From Ardenticatenaceae bacterium (GTDB taxonomy: Bacteria; Chloroflexota; Anaerolineae; Promineifilales; Promineifilaceae), in NCBI GenBank assembly GCA_020634235.1, contig JACKCB010000001.1:1426001-1490000 (forward strand): a stretch of 64,000 nucleotides of DNA. The letters run 5' to 3'. This document shows, in pieces, positions 26,380-35,639 of this stretch. Each line of letters starts with the position of its first letter. Within the stretch, counting starts at the first letter, position 1. A program made the position numbers and the translations under genes. Under the pieces are notes generated by a model. It searched no databases. It was not told the origin of the DNA and saw nothing but the letters and a program-made list of their open reading frames with translations.

Positions 26380-27239
26380 AGCTGGAATGTCTGGCCGGTG
26401 TAGGCCAGCCCTACACCGGCCGCCTGCACCACCCCCCGGCCGGGATCCCCCTCGTCTAGCAGAGGATTGGTGTGGTTGAAGTGGGTGAGCAGCACCCGGC
26501 CGGGCAACCCGGCACACAGGGCCAGTGTCTCTGGCACCAGCGGGTGCGCCACCGGTGGCCGCCCGCCTAGCTCGGCCGGGCTGTAGAATGACCCATCTAC
26601 CAGAGCCACATCCACCCCGGCCAGCGTGTCACGGGCCGCCGGCCACTGCGCCCAGGCGTCGATATCTGGCAGATAAAGCAGCGACCGGCGTGGCCCCTGC
26701 ACCCGGTAGGCCACCGTGCCCGCCTGCCACTCGTCACGATGGGGCACGGGAATGGGCGTCACCGTCAGGCCGGGGGCCAGCGCCAGCGGTTGGAAGGCCA
26801 CCAGCGGGCGCAAATCCAAGAGCTGCACCAGCGGCCGCCACAGAGCGGTATCTTGCAGCACCTGCACCAGCCCGGCCGGGGCATACACCGGCAACTTGCG
26901 CACAGCCATGGCCTCTGGCCCCAGGTGCACCAATCCTGCCGTGTGCCCCATGTGGCCGTGCGTTAGCAGCAGGCCGTCTGGTGGGCGTAAACGCCCCGGC
27001 CGGGAGGGATGTTCCCCCAGTGCCCCCGCCAGCAGGTGCAGTTGGTACTTGATGTCCGGTGTCGCATCGAGGAGCCACACCCCGGCCGGGGAACGCCGAC
27101 CATCCACCAACGCCAGGCAAGCCGCATAGTCCACCCCCTCCCCCGCGAAAGCCGCCTGGCAGCGCCGGCACAGGCAGCCGGCATGTGGCAGCCCGCCATC
27201 TTGCATTACGCCCAATACCACCGCCGTAATCTCACCCAT
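26376..27239 (-). CDS. PqqB-like metallo-beta-lactamase-fold hydrolase
   Basis: 287 residues. The start MGEITAVVLGVMQDGGLPHAG and the CRRCQ zinc-binding pair resemble PqqB, the metallo-beta-lactamase-fold protein of the pyrroloquinoline quinone pathway. The active-site motif reads THGHMGHTAG, so the Asp of the usual HxHxDH is a Gly; later metal ligands are visible in YLPDIDAW and LLTHFNHTNP. No other pqq gene is nearby, so a PQQ role is unsupported; it is better called PqqB-like. The ATG at 27239 follows GAGG by five bases. Seven palindrome copies lie in or beside this gene. Confidence 0.82.
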
Positions 27240-27355
27240 AGCAACCTCAACACATTTCAGGCCCCGGCCGGGCGCGGCCACAAGTCGACAACAGCCGCCC
27301 CTTTGTTAGAATTATGCAACAGAATGCGAAACTCACCATCTGAGGAGAAGACTTC

Positions 27356-28531
27356 ATGAAACCAATTTCTGAATTACTCGGCAGCATCCCGCCCTCGGCC
27401 ACCCTGGCTGTTAACGACAAGGCCAAGGCGATGCAGGCTGCCGGAAAAGACGTGATTGCGCTGGCCGGCGGAGACCCCGATTTTGACACGCCGGCGCACA
27501 TCGTCGAAGCCGCCTTCGCCGCCATCCGTGCCGGCAAGACCCACTACCCTGCCCCCACCAAGGGCACCAACGAGGTCCTGGAAGCCGTGGCCGCCAAGAT
27601 GGCCCGCGAAAACAACGTCCACGTGAATCCCAAGACCGACGTCGTGATCACGCCCGGCAGCAAATGGGCCCTCAATCTGGCGCTGGCTGCACTGGTAAAC
27701 GATGGTGACGAGGTGATGTATCTCGCCCCCGCCTGGGTTTCGTATCCGCCGATGATTCGCATTGCCCACGGGGTGCCCGTGGCCGTGGACCTGGACGCGG
27801 ACAATAATTACGCGGTCACCCTGGAGGCGCTGCGCGCCAAAGTGACGCCCAAGACCAAGCTGCTCATGGTCAACTCCCCCTGTAACCCCACCGGCCGGGT
27901 GCTAACCCGCGCCGAGGTAGAGGCCATTGCCACCTTTGCCATCGAGTCCGACATCTACGTATTGACCGACGAAGTGTACGAGAAGTTGGTTTTTGATGAC
28001 CGCCAGCATTACTCCCTGGCCGCCGAACCGGGCATGGCCGAGCGCACGCTCACCACCAACGGCCTCTCCAAAGCGTATGCCATGACCGGCTGGCGTTTGG
28101 GTTGGCTGGTTGGTCCGACCCCGGTGCTAAAACTGGCCACCAAGATGCACAGCCAGACCGTCACCTCGGCGGCGACCTTCACCATGTCGGCCGCTGTGGC
28201 CGCCCTGAACGGCCCGCAAGACATCATCTATGAAATGCGGCGCTCTTACCAGATGCGGCGCGATTTCATGGTGAAGGCGCTAAACGAAATTGAAGGAATC
28301 GCCTGCACCTCGCCCGATGGTGCCTTCTACCTCATGCCCCGCTTCCCCAACTCGTCGCTAAACAGCGTGGAACTGGCCGACGCGCTGCTAGAAAGAGCCG
28401 GCATCGCCGGCACGCCAGGCATTGCCTTTGGCGCAACGGCCGAAGGGCACGTTCGCTTTTCTATTGCAACAGCAATGTCGGAATTGGAGCGGGCGGTTGA
28501 GCGCCTGGCAAAGGTTGGCCCCACACTGTAA
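27356..28531 (+). CDS. Pyridoxal-phosphate aminotransferase, class I (aspartate aminotransferase-like)
   Basis: 391 residues, the normal length. Transfers amino groups using pyridoxal phosphate, probably from aspartate. Motifs: ALAGGDPDFDTPAHI, NSPCNPTGRVL, and NGLSKAYAMTGWRLGW, in which the Lys after LS is the cofactor-binding residue; Arg near the C-terminus (VRFSIA) binds the substrate carboxylate. GAGGAG lies upstream of the ATG, and a weak TAGAAT-like box precedes it. Substrate specificity cannot be read from the sequence. Confidence 0.93.
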   Translation: MKPISELLGSIPPSATLAVNDKAKAMQAAGKDVIALAGGDPDFDTPAHIVEAAFAAIRAGKTHYPAPTKGTNEVLEAVAAKMARENNVHVNPKTDVVITPGSKWALNLALAALVNDGDEVMYLAPAWVSYPPMIRIAHGVPVAVDLDADNNYAVTLEALRAKVTPKTKLLMVNSPCNPTGRVLTRAEVEAIATFAIESDIYVLTDEVYEKLVFDDRQHYSLAAEPGMAERTLTTNGLSKAYAMTGWRLGWLVGPTPVLKLATKMHSQTVTSAATFTMSAAVAALNGPQDIIYEMRRSYQMRRDFMVKALNEIEGIACTSPDGAFYLMPRFPNSSLNSVELADALLERAGIAGTPGIAFGATAEGHVRFSIATAMSELERAVERLAKVGPTL

Positions 28532-28603
28532 CCCGGCCGGGTGCGCCGCACCAACAACTCAGCCCCAGGCCCCCACACGCCCAAGAACCTGACCTGCCGC
28601 CGG

Positions 28604-29113
28604 TCAGGGCATGGCGATGGCCCTGGCGTCCAGGGCCGGCGCGACATCTTTTTCCAGCCGCCGAAAGGCGCTGCGGTATACACGCAGCTCGGCCTCTTGC
28701 ACGCGAATGGTCTCCGCGGCCCGGGCCAGTGCCCGCTCCTGATCGGCCAGTTGGGCAGACAGCAAGGCGTTGTGCCACTGGGCCAGCAGTTCCTGGCTGT
28801 CCATCTCCTGGCGCGCCTCTGCCAGCTCCGCGGCCAGCCCCTTTTGCACCAGGTACAGCGATTGCGCCATCTCAGAGTCTAACCCGGCCGGGTCAAACGC
28901 GGCCCATTTGTCGGCCGGGGGGGTGACCCCGGCCGGGTAGGGTACAGGTGGCCAGGTGGGGGTGCCCGGCCGCGCTGGGGCCACCGGCCGCGCCAGCCGC
29001 GGCCGGGCATCTATGCGCCCGGCACGCGCCCGCCCATAGGCCAGCCACAGGCCCACGTTGCCCACAACCAGAATAACAACCAGCAGAAGCAAAAATAAGG
29101 TAAGAGAGGTCAT
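28604..29113 (-). CDS. Small membrane-anchored coiled-coil protein
   Basis: 169 residues, unrecognised. One N-terminal membrane helix (SLTLFLLLLVVILVVGNVGL) is followed by a Pro/Arg-rich linker and a C-terminal helical region with coiled-coil character (LYLVQKGLAAELAEARQEMD, ADQERALARAAETIRVQEAE). Three palindrome copies fall in the linker, encoding PAG and PGT phrases. It lies tail to tail with the aminotransferase gene. No function is proposed. Confidence 0.65.
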   Translation of the reverse strand: MTSLTLFLLLLVVILVVGNVGLWLAYGRARAGRIDARPRLARPVAPARPGTPTWPPVPYPAGVTPPADKWAAFDPAGLDSEMAQSLYLVQKGLAAELAEARQEMDSQELLAQWHNALLSAQLADQERALARAAETIRVQEAELRVYRSAFRRLEKDVAPALDARAIAMP

Positions 29114-29729
29114 TGCGTTTCGCTACTTCCTGATGAATGCTGCCAATTTCGCGCCGGCCACAGTGGCCGCTCATTAAGGCTAGCACAGTTCCCCGGCCGG
29201 GTTGGGAAGATCAGGTGAAGCGGGCGTGAAAAAGCAGTGAAGAACAGTGCCGCCCTACCCGGCCGGGAGCCCGCCAGAAGCCTGGGGGCAAGCGCATCCC
29301 CAGCGCTGCCGGCTAGAAACACGGCCACAAGTAACGAAAACATGCCAAAGCATCCGGACGAATGATACCGATGCCCGCACCCTGGCGGTATCGGCCACGA
29401 GCTGGGCAGCAGCCTTTGAGTGGGTGGCAGCGCTGGCAGGCCAGCCCGGGGTGGTCATGTGGGCGGATGAGCCGGTGTTTTATGAGCTGCACTTGCAGCG
29501 CGGCTCGCTGGGGGTGCAGCCCTTCCCCGGTTCGGAGCAGTTCGATGGGGTGACGCCACTGTGGGTGGAAGGGAGGGTGATCAGCCAGGCTTCGTCCCGG
29601 CCGGGGGATGTATGGGTCTGGCTGAAGCTCCTCAGCAAGCAGTCTATAGCCCGTCCGCCCCTCCGCAGTCGAGGCAACCCAATCCGCCTCCGGCGGGCAC
29701 TTGTTTGGCCACTAGCGGCAGGAAACGCA
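29114..29729. other. Intergenic stretch without convincing genes
   Basis: About 600 bases. It holds three CCCGGCCGGG copies (near 29193, 29257 and 29598). A 184-codon plus-strand reading frame (29247-29801) has a plausible-looking middle (FEWVAALAGQPGVVMWADEP) but no recognisable domain or ribosome site and runs into the hairpin at 29730; it may be a decayed gene or chance. Confidence 0.4.
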
Positions 29730-29759
29730 GGACTGCCGCCTGAAGGCAAGCGGCAGTCC
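29730..29759 (-). terminator. Hairpin after the amino-acid transporter operon
   Basis: Arms GGACTGCCGC and GCGGCAGTCC pair perfectly around a ten-base loop, 42 bases after the aapP stop on the minus strand. There is no strong T-run, so termination is likely but not certain. Confidence 0.55.
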
Positions 29760-29801
29760 TTAAATCTCCTTAAACATTCACCTGGTCAGGCCATGAGATG
29801 A

Positions 29802-30557
29802 CTAATGCTGCAAAATCTGGCCCAGGAACAGCTTCGTCCGCTCATTGGTGGGATTGTTGAAGAAGTCAGTCGGGGTGTTCTCTTCCACAATGACGCCCTG
29901 GTCAAAGAAGATCACCCGGTCGGCCACTTCGCGGGCGAACCCCATCTCGTGCGTCACGGCCAGGATGGTGTACCCCTCACGCGCCAGGTCGCGCATCACG
30001 TCCAGCACTTCCTTGATCATTTCCGGGTCCAGGGCCGAGGTCGGTTCATCGAACAGCATGATCTTCGGCTCCATGGCCAGGGCGCGGGCAATGGCCACGC
30101 GCTGCTGCTGCCCGCCCGACAACTGCCCGGGATACTTGTTCGCCTGTTCCGGGATTCCCACCCGGTTCAGCCATTTCATGGCCACTTCTTCGGCATGTTC
30201 CCGTGACCATTTGCGCACGTGGATGGGGGCCAGGGTCACGTTTTCCAGCACCGTCAGGTGGGGGAACAGGTTAAACTGCTGGAACACCATACCCACTTCC
30301 CGCCGGATTTCGGCGATATTGCGGATGTCGTGGCTCAGGGTAATGCCGTCGACCACAATATCCCCGGCCTGGTGCTCCTCCAGACGATTGATCGTCCGAA
30401 TGAAGGTTGATTTGCCAGAACCGGAGGGGCCGATGATGACGATGACCTCGCCCGATTTCACGGTCAGGCTAATGCCGCGCAGGGCGTGGTAGTCACCATA
30501 CCATTTGTGTACATCACGACAGATGATGATGTCTTCCGCATTGGCTGAAACACTCAT
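29802..30557 (-). CDS. aapP: Amino-acid ABC transporter ATPase
   Basis: 251 residues. Walker A IGPSGSGKSTFIRTINRLE, signature LSGGQQQRVAIARAL and Walker B IMLFDEPTSALDP are intact, with the His switch VTHEMGFA. The sequence is of the polar amino acid (GlnQ/HisP/AapP) type. It drives the two permeases encoded upstream. GGAGAGAAAA precedes the ATG. It is the last gene of the aapJQMP-type operon, 90 bases after the second permease, with a palindrome in the gap. Confidence 0.95.
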   Translation of the reverse strand: MSVSANAEDIIICRDVHKWYGDYHALRGISLTVKSGEVIVIIGPSGSGKSTFIRTINRLEEHQAGDIVVDGITLSHDIRNIAEIRREVGMVFQQFNLFPHLTVLENVTLAPIHVRKWSREHAEEVAMKWLNRVGIPEQANKYPGQLSGGQQQRVAIARALAMEPKIMLFDEPTSALDPEMIKEVLDVMRDLAREGYTILAVTHEMGFAREVADRVIFFDQGVIVEENTPTDFFNNPTNERTKLFLGQILQH

Positions 30558-30647
30558 TTTTCTCTCTCCATAAACCTATCCAAATGCTCGTCTAAGGACT
30601 GCCGCGCCGGGAGCGTTGAACGTGCCCCGGCCGGGTCTATTGTCATT

Positions 30648-32168
30648 CTATCGTTCACCGACACCCAGGCGCGCTTCCAGCCGCCGGCTATAGCCAGCCA
30701 TGATAGCGCTGCCCACAAAGTAGATGAAAGCAATGAAGATGTAAGGTTCACGCCGCACACCCAACCAGTCCGGCTGCGCCGAAATCAGGTTAGCGACACC
30801 CAACAGATCAAGCAGGCCCACAATGGCCACCAACGTGGTATCCTTAAACAGGCCAATAAACTGCCCCACGATGGCCGGGATGACCGCGCGCAGCGCCTGG
30901 GGCAAGATGATCTGGCGGTACTTCTGGAAGGTGTTCAAACCGATGGCATCGGCGGCCTCATACTGACCTTTGGAAATTGATTGCAAGCCGCCACGCACAT
31001 TCTCGGCCAGGTAGGCCGCGGCAAACAACGCCACTGCCACCATCACGCGCCACGTACCCAGGATTTCTGTGCCTGGGGGCAGCAGAATTGGGAAGAGGAT
31101 GATGGACATGAACAACACCGTGATGAGCGGCACGCCGCGCACCACTTCGATGTAAAGGGTGCTGCCCAGGGCCACCACGTTGCCGTTGAAGTTACGCTGA
31201 AACAGGAAAGCTATCAGCAAGATCATCAGCGGCCAGAAGGCCAGGATGCGCTCACTCAGGCTGCGGGCCGCCTCCAGGTTCTGCGGCGTACTCGTGGCCA
31301 GGCCCCAGATCGTCACGGCGATGGCCGCACCATAAGTGAGCCAGGCAGGAATGCCCCGGATCTGGCTGCGCCGCCCCAGGGCCAGCAGCAGCCCCAATGG
31401 GAACGAAGCCACAATAGCGAAAACGGAGATGATAATGGTGAGCAGCAGACCGCCCCAGAACTGCTCCGGATTTAGCCAGGGCAAGAAGCTGGAATCCTTA
31501 ATGCCCAACAGCAGGATGAAGGCGACGAAAGGTGAGAGCAGCCACAAGACAGTCCATACCCGGCGAATCACGGAACGGCGATACTGCTCCCGGTATATCG
31601 CTATGCTGGGGATGGCCAGGCCGATTAACATGAACAGGGTGGTCAGGATGCGCCACTGCTCCTCTCTTGGGAAGCGGAAAACCATCAAGTTGCGGAAGTT
31701 GTCGATAACTGCGCCCCAGTTCGCTCCGGGGTTCTCCCATTGGGCCAGGGTTTGGGCGGCCACTTCGGCATCGGTGGAGAAGCTGGCCCGCACCACAGCG
31801 TAACCCCAGAAGCCGCGGATGGCACTAACAATGAGCAGCGTTAGCACCAGGGTTAGCAGGGCATTGGTAAAAGAGCTATAGAGATTGTCGCGCAGCCAGT
31901 GGGTTGCCAGACTGTGCCGGCGGGTCACTTCGTTGATCGCCGTTATGCTCAGCGAAATGAGCCAGGCGAGCAAGATAACGATGGTGATGATGGGGGAAGC
32001 GGTAAGTTGGCCGGACACGACCCGGCCGGAGATATAAAACAACACCACCAACCACAACAACAAGACCCAACTGCGAGTGAAATTCTCCTGTATGAAACGA
32101 CGGGCATTGAAGTTGAGCTGGCCATTGCCACCGGCAAGTGATTGCAAATTCTGTATCAATGTACTCAT
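30648..32168 (-). CDS. aapM: Amino-acid ABC transporter permease (AapM-like)
   Basis: 506 residues, polytopic. The C-terminal half is the permease domain with the EAA loop (GLQSISKGQYEAADAIGLNTFQKYRQIILPQALR in outline), which docks to the ATPase. The N-terminal half carries extra membrane helices, longer than the usual AapM of about 380 residues. The ATG at 32168 is chosen because GGAGAGATAACA precedes it and the previous gene ends two bases earlier; a longer frame to 32318 would overlap that gene. Contains a single variant of the palindrome. Confidence 0.92.
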   Translation of the reverse strand: MSTLIQNLQSLAGGNGQLNFNARRFIQENFTRSWVLLLWLVVLFYISGRVVSGQLTASPIITIVILLAWLISLSITAINEVTRRHSLATHWLRDNLYSSFTNALLTLVLTLLIVSAIRGFWGYAVVRASFSTDAEVAAQTLAQWENPGANWGAVIDNFRNLMVFRFPREEQWRILTTLFMLIGLAIPSIAIYREQYRRSVIRRVWTVLWLLSPFVAFILLLGIKDSSFLPWLNPEQFWGGLLLTIIISVFAIVASFPLGLLLALGRRSQIRGIPAWLTYGAAIAVTIWGLATSTPQNLEAARSLSERILAFWPLMILLIAFLFQRNFNGNVVALGSTLYIEVVRGVPLITVLFMSIILFPILLPPGTEILGTWRVMVAVALFAAAYLAENVRGGLQSISKGQYEAADAIGLNTFQKYRQIILPQALRAVIPAIVGQFIGLFKDTTLVAIVGLLDLLGVANLISAQPDWLGVRREPYIFIAFIYFVGSAIMAGYSRRLEARLGVGER

Positions 32169-32170
32169 TG

Positions 32171-33799
32171 TTATCTCTCCACCAGGGCAATGCGCCGGTT
32201 GTACCAGTTCAGCAAGAAGGAGATCGACAGGCTGAGGGTTAGATAGACACCCATCACCAGCACAAAGACCTGAATAGCCCGGCCGGATTGATTCAGCGTC
32301 GTAAAGGCCGTTGACCACAGGTCAGGATAACCCACGGCAATCGCCAGACTGGAGTTCTTGGCCAGGTTCAGATACTGGCTGGTCATCGGCGGGATAATCA
32401 CCCGCAGCGCCTGGGGCAACACCACCAACTGCAACCGCTGCGATTCAGACAGCCCCAAAGCGCGCGCCGCTTCCGACTGCCCCTTGGCCACCGACTGGAT
32501 ACCCGCCCGCACAATCTCGGCAATGAAGGCGCCAGTGTACAGCACCAGACCAATCAGAATGGCGGCAAAGTTCGGCGTCAGCTTCAGGCCACCCACAAAA
32601 TTCAGCCCCTCAATACGCGGCACAGAGATACGCACCGGCACTTCGGGGACGGACACCAGCGAATGGTTGGCGGCGTCCTCCAGGATCGCCCGCTCCCCGG
32701 CCAGCACCGCGCTCCGGGCCACATAGATTTCGCATTCGCCGGCCGCATAAGCCTCTGTGGCCTGATCCGCCCGATCAAAGCGGGTGACCGCGTAGGGGAT
32801 GTTCTGTGGGCGCAGTTGGGCAGTCAAGTTTACCTCGGCCGGATCATCCTTCAGAGCGCAGATCTGGTAGGCCGCCGCACTCAACTGCTCTTCCGTTATG
32901 GCCCCGCTTGCTAGCTGTGAAGAAACGTTGGCCAGCTCGTTCACCCCCAGCCGTCGGGCCATCGTGGCCGCCATATCATCAACTGTGCGGATCCGCTGCG
33001 CCTTGGCCACCATCATCGCTTGTGAATTGGTGCTGCGTCCGGACACGCCCCAACCTATGCCAACAACCGCCAGAAAGGCGAGCAATACCCAGAATGGGCG
33101 ATTGCGCGCCTTGCCGGTGCGTTCTTCCTGCCGTCCCAACATCACCCACAGCACCAGCGCCAGCACAATTGCCCCCACCAGAAACGCCAGCCAGATGCCG
33201 GCGGATGGCATAAACACAAACCAGGGCATGTTGATGCCCCGCTGGCTGAGATAAAACGGCAGACCGAAGAGCTGGATGGCTTCGCTAATGGGTGGAAACA
33301 ACAGGATGACGCCAAAAAACAGGAAGAATAGTTGCAGCAACAGGGGCGTGTTGCGCATTATGTCTACATACCATTTGGCAATACTACTGATGAGCCAGTT
33401 GGATGACAGGCGCGCAATACCGACAAATGTGCCTAATATCGTGGCCAGAATCACTCCAAAGACGGTTACCCGAATGGTATTGCCCAGGCCAACCAGCAGG
33501 GCGCGGGCATAGGAATCACTGGGGTCATACGTAATCAGGGTCTCAGAGATATCAAATTGGGCATCTAGCCGCAGGAAGTCAAAGGCACAGCGAATGCTGG
33601 AGGTGCCATCACGACAAAGGAACTGGTTTTCACCCAGTGTTGTCAGGTTCTCCAGGATGTTGGTTACCAACCACGAGATGCTTATCACCACGACAATGAC
33701 AAATGCAATCTGCGCCAGGACACCCAATACGCGAATGTCGCGCCAGAAGGGGACTGAATCCTGGCTGCTCTGCGGTAACTTGGGGCTTAATTCTGCCAT
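32171..33799 (-). CDS. aapQ: Amino-acid ABC transporter permease (AapQ-like) with an extra domain
   Basis: 542 residues, whereas AapQ proteins are about 400. The permease part is complete: N-terminal helices, then GIQSVAKGQSEAARALGLSE, the EAA loop. Between two membrane segments lies an insertion (about residues 260-395) whose phrase ADQATEAYAAGECEIYVA closely resembles ADTTREAYDTGSCDGFTT of the partner binding protein, so it looks like part of a substrate-binding lobe. It forms the membrane channel together with AapM. The stop is two bases before the aapM ATG, which implies translational coupling. Confidence 0.92.
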   Translation of the reverse strand: MAELSPKLPQSSQDSVPFWRDIRVLGVLAQIAFVIVVVISISWLVTNILENLTTLGENQFLCRDGTSSIRCAFDFLRLDAQFDISETLITYDPSDSYARALLVGLGNTIRVTVFGVILATILGTFVGIARLSSNWLISSIAKWYVDIMRNTPLLLQLFFLFFGVILLFPPISEAIQLFGLPFYLSQRGINMPWFVFMPSAGIWLAFLVGAIVLALVLWVMLGRQEERTGKARNRPFWVLLAFLAVVGIGWGVSGRSTNSQAMMVAKAQRIRTVDDMAATMARRLGVNELANVSSQLASGAITEEQLSAAAYQICALKDDPAEVNLTAQLRPQNIPYAVTRFDRADQATEAYAAGECEIYVARSAVLAGERAILEDAANHSLVSVPEVPVRISVPRIEGLNFVGGLKLTPNFAAILIGLVLYTGAFIAEIVRAGIQSVAKGQSEAARALGLSESQRLQLVVLPQALRVIIPPMTSQYLNLAKNSSLAIAVGYPDLWSTAFTTLNQSGRAIQVFVLVMGVYLTLSLSISFLLNWYNRRIALVER

Positions 33800-33879
33800 G
33801 GAAATATCCTTCGTTAGAGAGCTGAAGCGTTGAGGGTGGTGATGAGGGGCTGCCGGTTGGCTTCAGGTGTGATATGCAA

Positions 33880-33944
33880 GCGCAGCCCGACACGATTGCC
33901 GGGCTGCGCAGAAAGGATGCTAACACGTGTGTTTGGCAACACAC
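33880..33944 (-). promoter_or_regulatory. Tandem hairpins between aapJ and aapQ
   Basis: Two stem-loops: GCGCAGCCCG / CGGGCTGCGC with a ten-base loop (33880-33909), and GTGTGTT / AACACAC with loop TGGC (33927-33944). Such intercistronic structures often protect or attenuate the message so that the binding protein is made in excess over the permeases. Confidence 0.6.
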
Positions 33945-33956
33945 GCCCCGGCCGGG

Positions 33957-35081
33957 TTAACGGAACGGCGGCGAGTAGAGCAAACCACCATTCTGCCACA
34001 ACTCATTCAGGCCACGCGGCAAGTTAAACGGCGTGTCTGGGCCCAAATTGCGGTTGTAGATTTCCCCGTAGTTGCCGACCTGCTTAATAACCTGATAGCA
34101 CCAATCGGCGTCCAGGCCCATGGCCAGGCCCAGGTCACCAGTCTCGCCCAACACATTCTGAACCACCGGATCATCACCGCCCAGGAAGCTGTCCACGTTC
34201 CCGGAATCAATGCCCAGCTCTTCAGCCTGGATCGTGCAGTTCACCGTCCACATCACAATGTCACCCCAGTTGTTGTCACCGTGGCGTACCAGCGGCCCCA
34301 GAGGCTCCTTGGACATGGTCTCATCCAGGATAATGTGATCCTCAGGGTTAGAGAGCAGGATCTGCTGCGAGACAAGGCCCGACTTGTCGGTGGTGAAACC
34401 GTCACAAGAGCCGGTGTCATACGCTTCGCGGGTGGTGTCTGCATCGGGGAACACCTTCGGCTCGAATTCGATGCCCAAGGCCCGGAAAACGTCGGCCAGG
34501 TTCTTCTCCGTGGTCGTGCCAGACTGCACGCAAATAGTACCACCAGCCAGGTCTTCCAGCGAGGTGATACCGCTGGCCTTGCGGACCATCATGCCCTGGC
34601 CATCGTAGAAGGTCGTCGGCGAAAAGTCAAAACCCAGCGAGGTGTCGCGGCTGATTGTCCAGGTGGTGTTACGGATCAAAACGTCCACTTCACCAGACTG
34701 CAGCACCGGGAAGCGCTCATTGGCCGTGGTAGGACGCAGCTCAAACTTGGTCGCGTCGCCCAGGACGGCAGCGGCAATGGCCTTGCAGAAGTCAATGTCG
34801 AACCCCTCAAACTCATTGGTATCAGGGTTGATGTAGCCGAAGCCGGGCACCGATTGGTTGCCACCACACTTCAGGACGCCACGGTCACGAACGGCGGTCA
34901 GCGTATCGCCGGTGGGCGCAGGCACGGTCGTGTCAGTCGCGCCAGAGTCAGCGGGGGCTTCCACGATGCGGGTCACTTCTACCAGGCGGGTCACTTCTAC
35001 AGTCTCGCCACCACCACAGGCAGTAAGCACCAGGGCAAAAGTGAATAGAACAAGGATCAAAAACAAGGTCTTCTTACTCAT
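33957..35081 (-). CDS. aapJ: Amino-acid ABC transporter substrate-binding lipoprotein (AapJ-like)
   Basis: 374 residues. Lipoprotein signal with lipobox LTAC (Cys22), then the linker VEVTRLVEVTRIVE typical of Chloroflexota binding proteins. The SBP_bac_3 fold follows: LTAVRDRGVLKCGGNQSVPG, GFDIDFCKAIAAAVLGD, NTTWTISRD and TTDKSGLVSQQ. The AapJ/BztA family binds a broad range of L-amino acids. AGGAGGAGACAG precedes the ATG. First gene of a four-gene operon; hairpins separate it from the permease genes. Confidence 0.95.
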   Translation of the reverse strand: MSKKTLFLILVLFTFALVLTACGGGETVEVTRLVEVTRIVEAPADSGATDTTVPAPTGDTLTAVRDRGVLKCGGNQSVPGFGYINPDTNEFEGFDIDFCKAIAAAVLGDATKFELRPTTANERFPVLQSGEVDVLIRNTTWTISRDTSLGFDFSPTTFYDGQGMMVRKASGITSLEDLAGGTICVQSGTTTEKNLADVFRALGIEFEPKVFPDADTTREAYDTGSCDGFTTDKSGLVSQQILLSNPEDHIILDETMSKEPLGPLVRHGDNNWGDIVMWTVNCTIQAEELGIDSGNVDSFLGGDDPVVQNVLGETGDLGLAMGLDADWCYQVIKQVGNYGEIYNRNLGPDTPFNLPRGLNELWQNGGLLYSPPFR

Positions 35082-35639
35082 TGGCTTCTGTCTCCTCCTA
35101 TCGAGTCAGGTCAAATTGAACAATGGAATGCTTAAATGAACCAAGGTTGCGTCAAGCTAAATTCGCGTTTAAGAACGTTGGGACACCTCCTTTCATGCGG
35201 TTTTGATCATGGGCGAGCGGGCACCCCGGCCGGGTTCCCCCAGCGGCCGGAAATGAAGAGCAATCTGGAATGACAAGCTGCAGAGTGAGGATACACTAAC
35301 GTATCACCAGCGGCGCTTCTACCTTTCTTTGGTGCTCAGCCTTGAGCCAAAAGGTGGCCAGATAGAAGAACATTGCCCGCATTGAACGATGAGGTTAAAT
35401 TACCGTGACCGGAAGTCAGACGGGTGATGTGCCGTTCACGTGGTTCAATTAAAGAGAGTTATGTTGAGATGAACTGGCTTGTTAGTTTATTAGTATATCG
35501 GCACTGACAAAATGAGCAAGTCTAAAGGTCCTGTTTTGGCGGGTCACGTGGACCACGGCCAGTTGTACCCAGGTCACATCCCAGGCGGCCCATCACCGGC
35601 CCACAGCACACCTAAACTGCACCACAAAGGATTTTGAAC
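35082..35639. other. Divergent intergenic region between aapJ and the FAD oxidoreductase gene
   Basis: About 560 bases, relatively AT-rich, with no credible ORF. It must carry the promoters of both genes. On the minus strand TTGACG lies about 55 bases upstream of aapJ, but its -10 box is poor. One CCCGGCCGGG copy lies near 35225. Short repeats of TGATGTG / TCACGTGG type are seen but no clear operator. Confidence 0.4.

Noticed and set aside
29247..29801. 184-codon plus-strand frame as a gene
   Set aside because: No ribosome site, no recognisable domain, and the end overlaps a hairpin; kept only as a possible decayed gene.
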